Shown in pieces: positions 9,139 through 22,929 of a DNA stretch of 64,000 nucleotides. The notes beneath the pieces are model-generated. The model was not told where the DNA came from, ran no database searches, and worked only from the letters and a program-made list of their open reading frames with translations. Position numbers and translations under genes: made by a program. The stretch's first letter is position 1; every line of letters begins with the position of its first letter. The DNA is taken from contig NZ_JALGQH010000007.1 of assembly GCF_022810305.1 (NCBI RefSeq), forward strand, positions 62,001 through 126,000. The letters are read 5' to 3'. The DNA comes from Rhodococcus sp. ARC_M6 (lineage in GTDB: Bacteria > Actinomycetota > Actinomycetes > Mycobacteriales > Mycobacteriaceae).

Positions 9139-12100
9139 TTGGCAGTCTCTAGCCAGACCAAGGCAGTTTCCGGAATCCCCGGAGCCCCGAAGAGGGTTTC
9201 GTTCGCGAAAGTTCGCGAACCCCTCGATGTTCCCGGGCTTCTTGATGTTCAAACCGATTCGTTCGAGTGGTTGATCGGCGCGCAGAGTTGGCGCGAACGA
9301 GCAGCAGCTCTCGGCGACAATGCAGTGTCCGGCGGTCTCGAAGACATCCTCGCGGAGCTTTCTCCGATCGAGGATTTCTCCGGCTCTATGTCACTCTCCT
9401 TCTCTGATCCTCGATTCGACGAGGTCAAGGCCTCGACGGACGAGTGCAAAGACAAGGACATGACCTACGCGGCGCCTTTGTTCGTCACCGCGGAGTTCAT
9501 CAACAACAACACTGGTGAGATCAAGAGCCAGACGGTCTTCATGGGTGATTTCCCGATGATGACCCCTAAGGGCACTTTCATCATCAACGGCACGGAGCGC
9601 GTGGTCGTCTCGCAGCTCGTGCGTTCTCCCGGTGTGTACTTCGACGTGAGCGTCGACAAGAGCACCGAGAAGGATCTGCACAGCGTCAAGGTGATCCCGG
9701 GTCGTGGAGCATGGCTCGAATTCGACGTCGACAAGCGTGACACCGTTGGTGTCCGTATCGACCGTAAGCGTCGTCAGCCCGTTACCGTCCTGCTCAAGGC
9801 ACTCGGCTGGACCACGGAGCAGATCACGGAGCGCTTCGGCTTCTCCGAGATCCTCATGGCCACGCTGGAGAAGGACAACACCGCCGGCACAGATGAGGCG
9901 TTGCTCGATATCTACCGCAAGCTGCGTCCGGGCGAGCCCCCCACCAAGGAGAGCGCGCAGACGCTGCTGGAGAACTTGTTCTTCAAGGACAAGCGTTACG
10001 ACCTCGCTCGTGTGGGTCGTTACAAGATCAACAAGAAGCTCGGCCTGAACGCCGGCCAGCCGATCGTTGCATCGACGCTTACCGAAGAAGACATCGTCGC
10101 GACAGTTGAGTACCTCGTGCGTTTGCACGCTGGTGACCTGTCGATGACGGCTCCGGACGGCGTCGAGGTTCCCGTCGAGGTCGATGACATCGACCACTTC
10201 GGCAACCGTCGTCTGCGTACCGTCGGCGAGCTCATTCAGAACCAGATCCGCGTGGGCCTGTCCCGCATGGAACGCGTGGTTCGTGAGCGCATGACAACGC
10301 AGGACGTCGAGGCAATCACGCCTCAGACACTGATCAACATCCGCCCGGTCGTCGCTGCGATCAAGGAGTTCTTCGGAACGTCCCAGCTGTCGCAGTTCAT
10401 GGACCAGAACAACCCGCTGTCGGGGCTGACGCACAAGCGTCGTCTGTCCGCCCTCGGCCCGGGTGGTCTGTCCCGTGAGCGCGCCGGCCTCGAGGTTCGC
10501 GACGTTCACCCGTCGCACTACGGCCGCATGTGCCCGATCGAGACCCCAGAAGGCCCGAACATCGGCCTGATCGGTTCACTGTCGGTCTACGCACGCGTCA
10601 ACCCGTTCGGCTTCATCGAAACGCCGTACCGCCAGGTTGTCGACGGACAGGTCACCGACATCGTCGATTACCTGACCGCCGACGAAGAGGACCGTCACGT
10701 CGTCGCTCAGGCCAACTCGGCCATCGACCGTGAAGGCCGCTTCACCGACGCGAAGATCCTTGTCCGTCGTAAGGGTGGCGAGGTCGAGTTCGTCTCGTCC
10801 ACCGACATCGACTACATGGACGTTTCGCCGCGCCAGATGGTGTCCGTCGCTACCGCGATGATTCCGTTCCTCGAGCACGACGATGCAAACCGTGCCCTGA
10901 TGGGCGCGAACATGCAGCGTCAGGCTGTCCCGCTGGTACGCAGCGAGGCTCCTCTCGTGGGTACCGGTATGGAGCTGCGTGCAGCTGTGGATGCCGGCGA
11001 CGTCATCATCACCGAGAAGACGGGTGTGGTGGAGGAAATCTCCGCTGACTTCGTCACGGTTATGGCTGACGACGGAAGTCGCAAGACGTACCGGATGCGT
11101 AAGTTTGCTCGCTCCAACCAGGGCACCTGCGCCAACCAGCGTCCGATCGTGGACGAGGGACAGCGCGTCGAAGCCGGCCAGGTTCTGGCCGACGGTCCTT
11201 GCACGGAGAACGGCGAGATGGCGCTGGGCAAGAACTTGCTCGTCGCGATCATGCCGTGGGAAGGCCACAACTACGAGGACGCGATCATTCTGTCGCAGCG
11301 CCTCGTGGAAGAGGACGTCCTGACCTCGATTCACATCGAGGAGCATGAGATCGATGCCCGCGACACCAAGCTCGGTGCCGAGGAAATCACTCGCGACATC
11401 CCGAACGTCTCCGACGAGGTCCTCGCTGACCTCGACGAGCGCGGCATCATCCGTATCGGTGCCGAGGTTCGTGACGGCGACGTGCTGGTCGGAAAGGTCA
11501 CGCCGAAGGGCGAGACCGAGCTGACCCCCGAAGAGCGCCTCCTTCGCGCCATCTTCGGTGAGAAGGCTCGCGAGGTTCGTGACACGTCCCTCAAGGTTCC
11601 TCACGGTGAGACCGGCAAGGTCATCGGCATCCGCGTCTTCTCGCGTGATGACGACGACGATCTGCCTCCCGGTGTCAACGAGCTCGTCCGCGTGTACGTG
11701 GCACAGAAGCGCAAGATCCAGGACGGCGACAAGCTCGCCGGCCGCCACGGTAACAAGGGCGTCATCGGCAAGATCCTGCCGCAGGAAGACATGCCGTTCC
11801 TCTCGGACGGCACGCCTGTCGACATCATCCTGAACACGCACGGCGTCCCGCGTCGTATGAATATCGGTCAGGTCCTGGAGACCCACCTCGGGTGGATCGG
11901 CAAGACCGGCTGGAATATTCAGATTGCGGCTGACGGCACCCGTCCGGACTGGGCTGCGACCCTGCCGGAAGAGATGCTGTCCGCTCCCGCCGACTCGAAC
12001 ATCGCCACCCCGGTGTTCGACGGCGCGAAGGAAGACGAGCTCACTGGTCTTCTTGCCTCCACAATCCCGAACCGTGACGGCGAGCAGATGGTCGGACCCG

Positions 12101-12627
12101 ACGGAAAGGCCACCTTGTTCGACGGCCGCTCCGGCGAGCCGTTCCCGTACCCGGTCTCGGTCGGTTACATGTACATCATCAAGCTGCACCACTTGGTCGA
12201 CGACAAGATCCACGCTCGTTCGACCGGTCCGTACTCGATGATCACGCAGCAGCCTCTCGGTGGTAAGGCCCAGTTCGGTGGCCAGCGCTTCGGTGAGATG
12301 GAGTGCTGGGCGATGCAGGCCTACGGCGCGGCTTACACGCTGCAGGAACTGCTGACCATCAAGTCGGACGACGTGGTCGGTCGAGTCAAGGTGTACGAAG
12401 CCATCGTCAAGGGCGAGAACATCCCGGAACCCGGCATCCCCGAGTCGTTCAAGGTGCTCCTCAAGGAGCTCCAGTCGCTCTGCCTCAACGTGGAGGTGCT
12501 GTCCTCGGACGGTGCTGCCATCACGATGGCAGACGGCGACGACGAGGACTTGGAGCGAGCTGCAGCGAACTTGGGCATCAACCTGTCCAGGAACGAAGCA
12601 GCGACGGTCGACGACCTCGCGAACTAG
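9139..12627 (+). CDS. rpoB: DNA-directed RNA polymerase subunit beta
   Basis: The TTG at 9139 ([10 protein letters not shown]) is chosen over the in-frame GTG at 9121. It has a GGAAGGA ribosome site nine bases upstream, and mycobacterial RpoB also starts with TTG followed by Ala. The product has 1162 residues, the normal actinobacterial size. The rifampicin-resistance region spans about residues 413-440. It shows the sensitive-type residues Asp422, His432 and Ser437 (E. coli 516, 526, 531). It forms the catalytic core of RNA polymerase with RpoC, whose gene follows after 117 bases. Confidence 0.98.
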   Translation: MAVSSQTKAVSGIPGAPKRVSFAKVREPLDVPGLLDVQTDSFEWLIGAQSWRERAAALGDNAVSGGLEDILAELSPIEDFSGSMSLSFSDPRFDEVKASTDECKDKDMTYAAPLFVTAEFINNNTGEIKSQTVFMGDFPMMTPKGTFIINGTERVVVSQLVRSPGVYFDVSVDKSTEKDLHSVKVIPGRGAWLEFDVDKRDTVGVRIDRKRRQPVTVLLKALGWTTEQITERFGFSEILMATLEKDNTAGTDEALLDIYRKLRPGEPPTKESAQTLLENLFFKDKRYDLARVGRYKINKKLGLNAGQPIVASTLTEEDIVATVEYLVRLHAGDLSMTAPDGVEVPVEVDDIDHFGNRRLRTVGELIQNQIRVGLSRMERVVRERMTTQDVEAITPQTLINIRPVVAAIKEFFGTSQLSQFMDQNNPLSGLTHKRRLSALGPGGLSRERAGLEVRDVHPSHYGRMCPIETPEGPNIGLIGSLSVYARVNPFGFIETPYRQVVDGQVTDIVDYLTADEEDRHVVAQANSAIDREGRFTDAKILVRRKGGEVEFVSSTDIDYMDVSPRQMVSVATAMIPFLEHDDANRALMGANMQRQAVPLVRSEAPLVGTGMELRAAVDAGDVIITEKTGVVEEISADFVTVMADDGSRKTYRMRKFARSNQGTCANQRPIVDEGQRVEAGQVLADGPCTENGEMALGKNLLVAIMPWEGHNYEDAIILSQRLVEEDVLTSIHIEEHEIDARDTKLGAEEITRDIPNVSDEVLADLDERGIIRIGAEVRDGDVLVGKVTPKGETELTPEERLLRAIFGEKAREVRDTSLKVPHGETGKVIGIRVFSRDDDDDLPPGVNELVRVYVAQKRKIQDGDKLAGRHGNKGVIGKILPQEDMPFLSDGTPVDIILNTHGVPRRMNIGQVLETHLGWIGKTGWNIQIAADGTRPDWAATLPEEMLSAPADSNIATPVFDGAKEDELTGLLASTIPNRDGEQMVGPDGKATLFDGRSGEPFPYPVSVGYMYIIKLHHLVDDKIHARSTGPYSMITQQPLGGKAQFGGQRFGEMECWAMQAYGAAYTLQELLTIKSDDVVGRVKVYEAIVKGENIPEPGIPESFKVLLKELQSLCLNVEVLSSDGAAITMADGDDEDLERAAANLGINLSRNEAATVDDLAN

Positions 12628-12635
12628 GTTTCGGT

Positions 12636-12667
12636 CCCCGGGTTGCTCTTTCAAGAGCAGCCCGGGG
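12636..12667 (+). other. Strong hairpin in the rpoB-rpoC intergenic region
   Basis: Fourteen base pairs (12636-12649 with 12654-12667, one G-U pair) close a four-base loop, nine bases after the rpoB stop. There is no following T tract, so it looks like a processing, stability or attenuation element rather than a full terminator. Confidence 0.7.
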
Positions 12668-12744
12668 GCGTAGTTCACATTTGAATTGGCAGTCAGGTTG
12701 CCGGGTAACCGGCAACCGTAACCCCAACGGGGAAAGGAAGTTAC

Positions 12745-16701
<3,957 letters not shown>

Positions 16702-16717
16702 CGGTTAGCCGTTAAAA

Positions 16718-16751
16718 GAAACCCCCTACCTCGTACGAGGTAGGGGGTTTC
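16718..16751. terminator. Bidirectional terminator between rpoC and the SixA-like gene
   Basis: A perfect 16-base stem (16718-16733 with 16736-16751) with GAAA/TTTC ends forms a hairpin. It is flanked by A-rich sequence on the left and T-containing sequence on the right. It sits between convergent genes and can serve both strands. Confidence 0.9.
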
Positions 16752-16772
16752 TGCTTTGTGCTCAGCTTGTAT

Positions 16773-17270
16773 TCAGCGTGGAACGTGAAATTCGAGCAGC
16801 GTTGCGACGGCATCGTCGAGTTCTGCCCATGGCACGGGCACGGACAATACCGCGATCGCTGATGTCGGAAATTTGTCCTTGATGCGCCCAGCTGCTTCGG
16901 AATTCTCGTTGGATGCCAGATCGAGTGCAGTCCAAGGGACTCCGGGTTCGTGGCCGACGACGAGGAGGGTTCTGACGCTTTCGGACGTGGTTCGGACGGC
17001 ATTGATCACGTCGGCGGGTGAGCCGCCGTAGATGGATTTCTCGAACCCCGTGGGCGCCTCGATGGCGGTGGCCGCCAAAGTTTCCACGGTTCGGCGCGAT
17101 GTGGAGCACAGAACCGCCTCGATGGGTGGGACGTTTTCCCGGAGCCATTCTCCGCCAATTCGGGCTTCTCTGAGCCCGCGATCGGCGAGGGGACGTTCGT
17201 GATCGCGAATGCCTTCGGGGTAGCTGGACTTTCCGTGTCGCATGAGTACGAGGGTGCGGTGGTCGGCCAT
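16773..17270 (-). CDS. SixA-type histidine phosphatase
   Basis: The 165-residue protein carries the histidine phosphatase signature LMRHGKSS at its N-terminus (catalytic His12), a second conserved Arg/Glu region (STSRRTVETL) and a C-terminal VVGHEPGVP with the second active-site His. This is the compact SixA branch of the superfamily. SixA removes phosphate from phosphohistidine in E. coli, but many actinobacterial homologues have unknown substrates. It is transcribed toward rpoC and shares the hairpin terminator. Confidence 0.85.
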   Translation of the reverse strand: MADHRTLVLMRHGKSSYPEGIRDHERPLADRGLREARIGGEWLRENVPPIEAVLCSTSRRTVETLAATAIEAPTGFEKSIYGGSPADVINAVRTTSESVRTLLVVGHEPGVPWTALDLASNENSEAAGRIKDKFPTSAIAVLSVPVPWAELDDAVATLLEFHVPR

Positions 17271-17341
17271 GGGTTTACGGTATCCGCTGTTGCACGGGAA
17301 GTCCGGTTAGTCTGGAAGAACAGACCTTGAAGGAGGCTCCG

Positions 17342-17557
17342 ATGGTCGGCAAGAAGCTTGATCGAACCAGACTTGATGGGAGCAAGGCTCGGACCGCACT
17401 CGAAGTGGTACGCGAGAGTCCCACAATCGCGCTCATTACCGTTGCTCCCGCCGTGGTCGTGTTCGGAGTTGTGTGGTGGCTCTTCGGTTTCTGGGCCGCA
17501 ATCCTTCTTGCAGTGATCTTCGGCGTCGGGGCGGTCGTGACCCGGAAGCTCCGTTAG
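17342..17557 (+). CDS. Small two-helix membrane protein, unknown function
   Basis: The ATG at 17342 follows AAGGAGG, so this start is preferred to an upstream TTG; the product has 71 residues. A polar N-terminus of about 30 residues precedes two hydrophobic segments (about 31-48 and 50-65) and a basic end. It is divergent from the SixA-like gene and its stop overlaps the stop of the convergent thioesterase-like gene. No family is recognised. Confidence 0.7.
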   Translation: MVGKKLDRTRLDGSKARTALEVVRESPTIALITVAPAVVVFGVVWWLFGFWAAILLAVIFGVGAVVTRKLR

Positions 17558-18387
17558 AGCGCGCTGACTCGCGCAACTGCACGTAAGGCGTTGCCGACCA
17601 GGAACCACACGGTGAGACCGGCGTTGTCGACGCGGCTTCGGAGGATGACCTCGTCGCCGGCGACGATGGGCGAGAGATATTCGATCAGTGCCCGGTGCGG
17701 AACTGATCGCAATTCGGTACGCGCGCTGATGATCTCCTCGACGGCTTGCCAGTAGACAGCATTGTTGACGTGATCGAAGGGGTCGATATCGGTCACACGC
17801 AGGGTAAAGGGTGTGTCGAGGACATCCGGTTCGTCGGCGTCCGGGGCGTTGTCGGCGATGACACGCTTCCATTTGAGGCGGTGTTCGTCGGTGGATTCTT
17901 CGAGGGGTTTCATGAAGTCGTCGCTCATCCGAGTGGGCATGCCGGATGTGGGGCTGATGTTGATCCAGAAGCCTTCGGTCTCGATCAGTGCGCCGTTGCT
18001 CCCGTCGAAGCGGACGCGCATGTTCGCCCATCGCGTCGAGAATCCGGAGCACCAGCGGGTCATTGTCAGGCCTTCAGGCCAGATCGCCGGGCGAATGACA
18101 TCGATGACGGTACGACGGACGATCCAGAACGGATGGGTGTCGATGGCGTCGGCAGCTTCGATGTTGTCGTTGCCGATGTCCTGGAGGTACCGGGCGATGC
18201 CGTCGAGCCGAATCTGTTTGGCAGCATCGATATCGCCGGTGCGGACGGGTCGGGACTTGACGAATATCGGTCCTCGACTCGGCTGAACAGCGAGAGTGAG
18301 ATCTGGGTTCACGTAGAGTTCCTGTTCGCTGGAGTGAGCCGATTCTGTCAGGCTTTTCAGCGGAGTGATGGCATCCGCGTCGATCAT
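17554..18387 (-). CDS. Acyl-ACP thioesterase-like hotdog protein
   Basis: The product has two hotdog-like halves. The first contains RTGDIDAAKQIRLDGIARYLQDIG and the second contains TDIDPFDHVNNAVYWQAVEE. The DxxxHVNN motif is typical of FatA/FatB and YbgC-type thioesterases. The ATG at 18387 gives 278 residues, close to the family norm; the frame is open further up to 18501 but that extension looks unnatural. It probably releases fatty acids or other acyl groups from a carrier. The true start is uncertain because no strong ribosome site is visible. Confidence 0.75.
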   Translation of the reverse strand: MIDADAITPLKSLTESAHSSEQELYVNPDLTLAVQPSRGPIFVKSRPVRTGDIDAAKQIRLDGIARYLQDIGNDNIEAADAIDTHPFWIVRRTVIDVIRPAIWPEGLTMTRWCSGFSTRWANMRVRFDGSNGALIETEGFWINISPTSGMPTRMSDDFMKPLEESTDEHRLKWKRVIADNAPDADEPDVLDTPFTLRVTDIDPFDHVNNAVYWQAVEEIISARTELRSVPHRALIEYLSPIVAGDEVILRSRVDNAGLTVWFLVGNALRAVARVSAL

Positions 18388-18589
18388 CTGCGTGAGTACC
18401 TTCAGATCCTCGAAACCTTCGGAAACGATGTGCCTTGCTGCACAAGACTTTTCGCCTCTGTATGTGTACGGATGCGACCTCGTACTGCAAGAGGCGGGCA
18501 TGCTTGCGGTGACCTGACGACGTGGCCGGGTTAGGGTCGAAACATCCGATTTACGGTCAAGGCATCAGGCATCTCGAAGAGGAGTTTCT

Positions 18590-19555
18590 GTGCGCGCAAT
18601 GGTGGTTACGGAATTGTCCGGCCCGCAAAGTATCGACGTTCAGCAAGTCCCCGAACCCAATGCCGAGGGCATGGTTCTCATCGATGTCAAAGCCAGCGGT
18701 GTCTGCTTCCCGGACTTGTTGATCACCTACGGCAAGTACCAGATCCGACCTGAGCCGCCGTTCATTCCGGGCGCGGAGATATCGGGTGTGGTGGTATCAG
18801 CGCCGGAGGGGTCCGGATTTGCTCCCGGCGAGAGGGTTCTCGCAGCGACATACCTCGGGGGATATGCGGAACGCATTGCAGTCAATCCGGCGCAGGTTCA
18901 TCGGATTCCCGACGCATTGGCTTTCGACGAAGCGGCCTCACTGATCATCAACTATCAGACGATGGAATTCGCACTGGCTCGTCGCGCCAAGATTCTGGCC
19001 GGCGAAACCGTGGTCGTTCTCGGTGCGGCGGGTGGCGTGGGAACTGCGACCATTCAGTTGGCGAAGGCGCACGGTGCACGGGTCATCGCAGTCGTTCGGC
19101 GTGCGGGTGTCGAGGAATTCCTCCGCGAACTCGGTGCCGACGAGGTTGTCGCCTTGGCTCCGGGTTGGGGTGAGAAGGTTCGCGAACTCACTGCCGGCGT
19201 CGGCGCTCAGATCGTCGTGGATCCGGTCGGCGGCGACGCGTTCGATGACGCTGTCCGTGTGCTGGCGCCCGAAGGTCGTCTGGTCGTGATCGGATTTGCC
19301 GGCGGCGGTATTCCTCAGGTGAAGGTGAACCGGGTGCTGTTCCGCAACATCAGCATCGTCGGGGCGGCGTGGGGCGAGTTCACGCGGACCAATCCGGAGG
19401 CGGTAGCCGAGGTGCACGCGTCGCTCGTGGAGCATGTCCGAAATGGGTTGCGACCCCTCGTCAAGGCTCGGTACGTTTTGGAGGATGCGGCCTTGGCGCT
19501 GACCGATCTGGAAACCGGCAAAGTTCTCGGAAAGGCCATCTTGGTGCAGGAATGA
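18590..19555 (+). CDS. NADPH:quinone oxidoreductase-like MDR family enzyme
   Basis: The GTG at 18590 follows GAAGAGGAG. The 321-residue protein has the MDR fold: an N-terminal GroES-like domain with PFIPGAEISGVV and a Rossmann domain with VLGAAGGVGTATIQLAKAHGA. It lacks the zinc-ligand pattern of alcohol dehydrogenases. It therefore belongs to the zinc-independent quinone reductase (QorA) branch, which reduces quinones or enones with NADPH. It is divergent from the thioesterase-like gene. Confidence 0.85.
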   Translation: MRAMVVTELSGPQSIDVQQVPEPNAEGMVLIDVKASGVCFPDLLITYGKYQIRPEPPFIPGAEISGVVVSAPEGSGFAPGERVLAATYLGGYAERIAVNPAQVHRIPDALAFDEAASLIINYQTMEFALARRAKILAGETVVVLGAAGGVGTATIQLAKAHGARVIAVVRRAGVEEFLRELGADEVVALAPGWGEKVRELTAGVGAQIVVDPVGGDAFDDAVRVLAPEGRLVVIGFAGGGIPQVKVNRVLFRNISIVGAAWGEFTRTNPEAVAEVHASLVEHVRNGLRPLVKARYVLEDAALALTDLETGKVLGKAILVQE

Positions 19556-19644
19556 GCGAAGAAAAGGTGATGGTGCTCACCGTTATCTGGGTTGCACCTT
19601 AGTTTCATTTGGGCAATAGTTGCATCCGCACTACTATTCGCCAG

Positions 19645-20115
19645 GTGATTGATTCGACTTCTGATGACCTGTTCGGAGCACTCGACGAGTTTTTCACTCG
19701 CCTGATCAGTATCAGCGATACGGAGTCGATCGATGCATTGGTCGAGCTGGATCTCTCATTCTCACAGGTGCGCGTGCTGTTCGCGCTCACACAGCGTGAC
19801 TCGCCGATCCCGATCAACGAGGTTGCAGACGAGCTCCGGCTCTCGGTGGCCGCGACGGGGCGCAATATCGATCAGCTCGTGAACATGGGTCTGATCGATC
19901 GGCGTGAAGATGAACGTGACCGACGCGTCAAGCGGGTTTCCTTGTCGGAGGCCGGTCGTAAGGTCACGTCCAATCACATCGAATGCAAGCGTGGTCAGCT
20001 TCGCGAGTTCGCTTCGTGTGTGCCCACGCCGGACGCGCTTCGACTAGTAGAGGCGCTCGAGCCCATTCTCGCGGGTGAATATCTGCGAGCATTTACCCAG
20101 GAGACTTCGCGATGA
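19645..20115 (+). CDS. MarR family transcriptional regulator
   Basis: The GTG at 19645 is favoured over a TTG at 19609 and gives 156 residues. The winged helix region is clear: LFALTQRDSPIPINEVADEL, then LSVAATGRNIDQLVNMGLID and the wing RREDERDRRVKRVSLSEAG. The gene overlaps the downstream DHA2 exporter by four bases. It is therefore very likely the local repressor of that pump. No clean palindromic operator could be picked out by eye in the 89-base upstream gap. Confidence 0.88.
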   Translation: MIDSTSDDLFGALDEFFTRLISISDTESIDALVELDLSFSQVRVLFALTQRDSPIPINEVADELRLSVAATGRNIDQLVNMGLIDRREDERDRRVKRVSLSEAGRKVTSNHIECKRGQLREFASCVPTPDALRLVEALEPILAGEYLRAFTQETSR

Positions 20116-21653
20116 CTTCGCCGAACGCGCCGACAGCGGCGTCCGACAAACTTGACGGGACGGTCCTCAAGATCGCGTCCGTGGTGGTGCTCGGCGCCAT
20201 CATGTCCATTCTTGACGTGACCGTGGTGAGTGTTGCGCTGCCGACATTTGCCGCCGAATTCCAGACGTCCTACGCCACTGTCGCGTGGACAATGACGGCG
20301 TACACGCTGGCCCTGGCAACTGTTATCCCGGTGACGGGGTGGGCAGCCGACCGTTTCGGTACCAAACGTCTGTACATGACTGCGCTGGTCCTGTTCGTGC
20401 TTGGTTCAGTGGCTTGTGCGATGGCCTGGGACATCACGTCGCTCATCGGTTTCCGCGTTCTGCAGGGACTCGGCGGCGGTATGTTGATGCCGCTCGGTAT
20501 GACGATCATGACGAGGGCAGCGGGCCCGGAGCGCATCGGCCGCGTCATGGCTGTGCTCGGTATCCCCATGCTGCTCGGTCCCATCGGCGGCCCGATTCTC
20601 GGCGGCTGGCTGATCGACGTGGCGAGCTGGCACTGGATCTTCTTGATCAACTTGCCTGTCGGAATTATCGCGCTCGCTGCAGCTTTCAAGCTTCTGCCGT
20701 CCGATAACCCGCAGCCGTCGCAGTCGTTCGACTTCCTCGGGATGCTTCTGCTCTCGCCCGGTCTTGCTCTGTTCCTCTTCGGTGTGTCTTCGATCCCGGA
20801 GGTGGGAACTGTGGCGTCGGCCAGGGTTCTGGTCACCGCGGGCATCGGTTTGGCCCTGATCATCGGATTCGTGTTCCACGCACTCAACAAAGACCATCCC
20901 CTGATCGACTTGCGGTTGTTCAAGAACCGGCAGTTGACCGTTGCTGTCATCACGACGTCGTTGTTCATCGTGGCGTTCATGGGCGCTGGTCTACTCTTCC
21001 CGAGTTATTTCATCCAGGTGACCGGGTCCACAACCCTTGCTGCCGGACTGTTGATGGCGCCTCAGGGATTCGGCGCAATGTTGACGATGCCGATTGCGGG
21101 ACGTCTTGTGGACAAGATCGGCCCCGGCAAGATCGTTCTCACAGGCCTTCCGCTGATCCTGATCGGTATGGGTGTCTTCACGCAGGTGGCAGCCGATTCG
21201 CCGACCTGGATGCTGATGGCTGCGCTCTTCGTCATGGGTATGGGTATGGGCTGCACGATGATGCCGCTGATGACCGCAGCAATCGTGACGCTGTCCAATG
21301 ATCAGATCGCCCGCGGTTCGTCGCTCATGAACATTGTTCAGCAGACGGCCGGTTCCATCGGTACCGCCGTCATGTCCGTGGTTCTGACCAATCAGATTCT
21401 CAATCACGAGGGCGCAGGGTTGGCCGCTGCTTCGCGGGGCACAACCCCGGAAGCTGCGATGATCACGGAACAGACTCCGCCCGAGGTCCTCTCGTACGGA
21501 TTCTCGCAGTTGGCTGATTCGTTCGGCAATACATTCGTGGTGGCAACCGTGCTGATCGCCTTGACCTTCATTCCGGCATACTTCCTGCCTCGCAAGAAGA
21601 TCACGAAGACCGTGGCCGAGGGTGACACCCCGGCGCCGATGATGATGCACTGA
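20112..21653 (+). CDS. DHA2 family (EmrB/QacA type) multidrug exporter
   Basis: The 513-residue MFS protein starts at the ATG overlapping the MarR stop. It shows about 14 membrane helices and the DHA2 motifs: VSVALPTFAAEF near helix 1, GWAADRFGTKR as the motif A loop and LGPIGGPILGGWLID as motif C of proton antiporters. It is expected to expel hydrophobic or cationic drugs in exchange for protons. The coupled MarR gene suggests induction by its own substrates. Confidence 0.9.
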   Translation: MTSPNAPTAASDKLDGTVLKIASVVVLGAIMSILDVTVVSVALPTFAAEFQTSYATVAWTMTAYTLALATVIPVTGWAADRFGTKRLYMTALVLFVLGSVACAMAWDITSLIGFRVLQGLGGGMLMPLGMTIMTRAAGPERIGRVMAVLGIPMLLGPIGGPILGGWLIDVASWHWIFLINLPVGIIALAAAFKLLPSDNPQPSQSFDFLGMLLLSPGLALFLFGVSSIPEVGTVASARVLVTAGIGLALIIGFVFHALNKDHPLIDLRLFKNRQLTVAVITTSLFIVAFMGAGLLFPSYFIQVTGSTTLAAGLLMAPQGFGAMLTMPIAGRLVDKIGPGKIVLTGLPLILIGMGVFTQVAADSPTWMLMAALFVMGMGMGCTMMPLMTAAIVTLSNDQIARGSSLMNIVQQTAGSIGTAVMSVVLTNQILNHEGAGLAAASRGTTPEAAMITEQTPPEVLSYGFSQLADSFGNTFVVATVLIALTFIPAYFLPRKKITKTVAEGDTPAPMMMH

Positions 21654-21670
21654 CATACTTTCTCAACGAT

Positions 21671-21713
21671 CGAGGGCGGCAAGCACACACTGTGCTTGCC
21701 GCCCTCGGCGTTT
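21671..21713 (+). terminator. Terminator hairpin after the DHA2 exporter gene
   Basis: A perfect 17-base GC-rich stem (21671-21687 with 21691-21707) with a three-base loop begins 17 bases after the stop, followed only by GCGTTTG. The hairpin is very strong although the T tract is short. Confidence 0.82.
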
Positions 21714-21796
21714 GTGGCGCGGAATAGCAATAAATGATTGAATGTTGAACTAACTACATGCAGAAGCATGGATCAGGATTCTCGCGAGGAGTAACC

Positions 21797-22888
21797 ATGC
21801 AGTTCGGAATCTTCACGGTCGGCGATGTCACGACTGACCCCACAACCGGGGTCACTCCGACAGAGCACGAGCGCATCAAGGCCATGACGACCATCGCCAA
21901 GCATGCCGAGGAGGTCGGACTCGACGTCTTCGCGACCGGTGAGCATCACAACAAGCCGTTTGTGCCGTCATCTCCCACTACCATGCTCGGCTACATCGCA
22001 GCCCAGACCGAGAAGATCACTCTCTCCACGTCCACGACGCTCATCACCACCAATGATCCGGTGAAGATCGCCGAGGACTATGCGATGCTGCAGCACCTCG
22101 CCGAGGGCCGCGTCGACCTCATGATGGGCCGCGGCAACACTGCGCCGGTATATCCGTGGTTCGGCAAGGACATCCGCGCCGGCATCCCGTTGGCTCTCGA
22201 GAACTACCAGCTTCTGCGCCGGTTGTGGGACGAAGAAGTGGTGAATTGGCAAGGGGAGTACCGCACTCCGCTGCAGGGCTTCACTTCCACGCCTCGCCCG
22301 CTGGACGGCATTGCGCCGTTCGTGTGGCACGGCTCGATTCGTAGCCCGGAGATCGCAGAGATTGCGGCCTATCACGGTGACGGTTTCTTCGCGAACAACA
22401 TCTTCTGGCCCAAGGAGCACTACGTCGAGTTGATCAATCTTTACCGTCAGCGTTACGAGCATTACGGGCACGGCTCCGCGGATCAGGCGATCGTCGGACT
22501 CGGCGGTCAGGTGTTCCTGCGTAAGAACAGTCAGGACGCAGTCAAGGAATTCCGCCCGTACTTCGACAATGCACCCGTTTACGGTCATGGACCATCGCTC
22601 GAAGAGTTCACCGAGCAGACGCCTCTGACGGTCGGCTCGCCCGAGCAGGTCATCGAGAAGACTCTGGCTTTCGCCGATTTCTTCGGGGACTATCAACGCC
22701 AGTTGTTCTTGATGGACCATGCAGGTCTTCCGCTCAAGACGGTTCTCGAGCAGCTCGATCTCCTCGGCGAAGAAGTTGTGCCGGTGCTGCGTCGTGAGTT
22801 CGCGGCGCGTCGTCCGGCGCACGTTCCGGACAACCCGCCGACGCATGCGTCGATGAAGGCGGCCCGCGACGCGAGCATCTCGGCTTAG
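21797..22888 (+). CDS. LLM class flavin-dependent oxidoreductase
   Basis: The ATG at 21797 follows CGAGGAG and gives 363 residues; an upstream TTG-type extension is not needed. The protein is a luciferase-like TIM barrel. The usual landmarks are LDVFATGEHH near the N-terminus, LSTSTTLITTNDPVKIAEDYA and the substrate-side segment HLAEGRVDLMMGRGN. Such enzymes use reduced FMN or F420 to oxidise or monooxygenate small molecules; the substrate is not evident. The pirin gene follows after 41 bases in the same direction. Confidence 0.85.
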   Translation: MQFGIFTVGDVTTDPTTGVTPTEHERIKAMTTIAKHAEEVGLDVFATGEHHNKPFVPSSPTTMLGYIAAQTEKITLSTSTTLITTNDPVKIAEDYAMLQHLAEGRVDLMMGRGNTAPVYPWFGKDIRAGIPLALENYQLLRRLWDEEVVNWQGEYRTPLQGFTSTPRPLDGIAPFVWHGSIRSPEIAEIAAYHGDGFFANNIFWPKEHYVELINLYRQRYEHYGHGSADQAIVGLGGQVFLRKNSQDAVKEFRPYFDNAPVYGHGPSLEEFTEQTPLTVGSPEQVIEKTLAFADFFGDYQRQLFLMDHAGLPLKTVLEQLDLLGEEVVPVLRREFAARRPAHVPDNPPTHASMKAARDASISA

Positions 22889-22929
22889 TCGAGCAGGCAT
22901 TCCGGACCGACCCGAGGCAGGATGAAGAG

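Noticed and set aside
8790-9161. Short frames on both strands in the rpoB leader
   Set aside because: They overlap each other, lack ribosome sites and family features, and have atypical composition.
10369-10450. Possible rifampicin-resistance changes in RpoB
   Set aside because: Asp422, His432 and Ser437 and the surrounding residues are the sensitive-type ones.
18388-18501. Longer start for the thioesterase-like gene
   Set aside because: The extra residues are Ser/Cys/Arg-rich, unlike the family, and would exceed the usual length.
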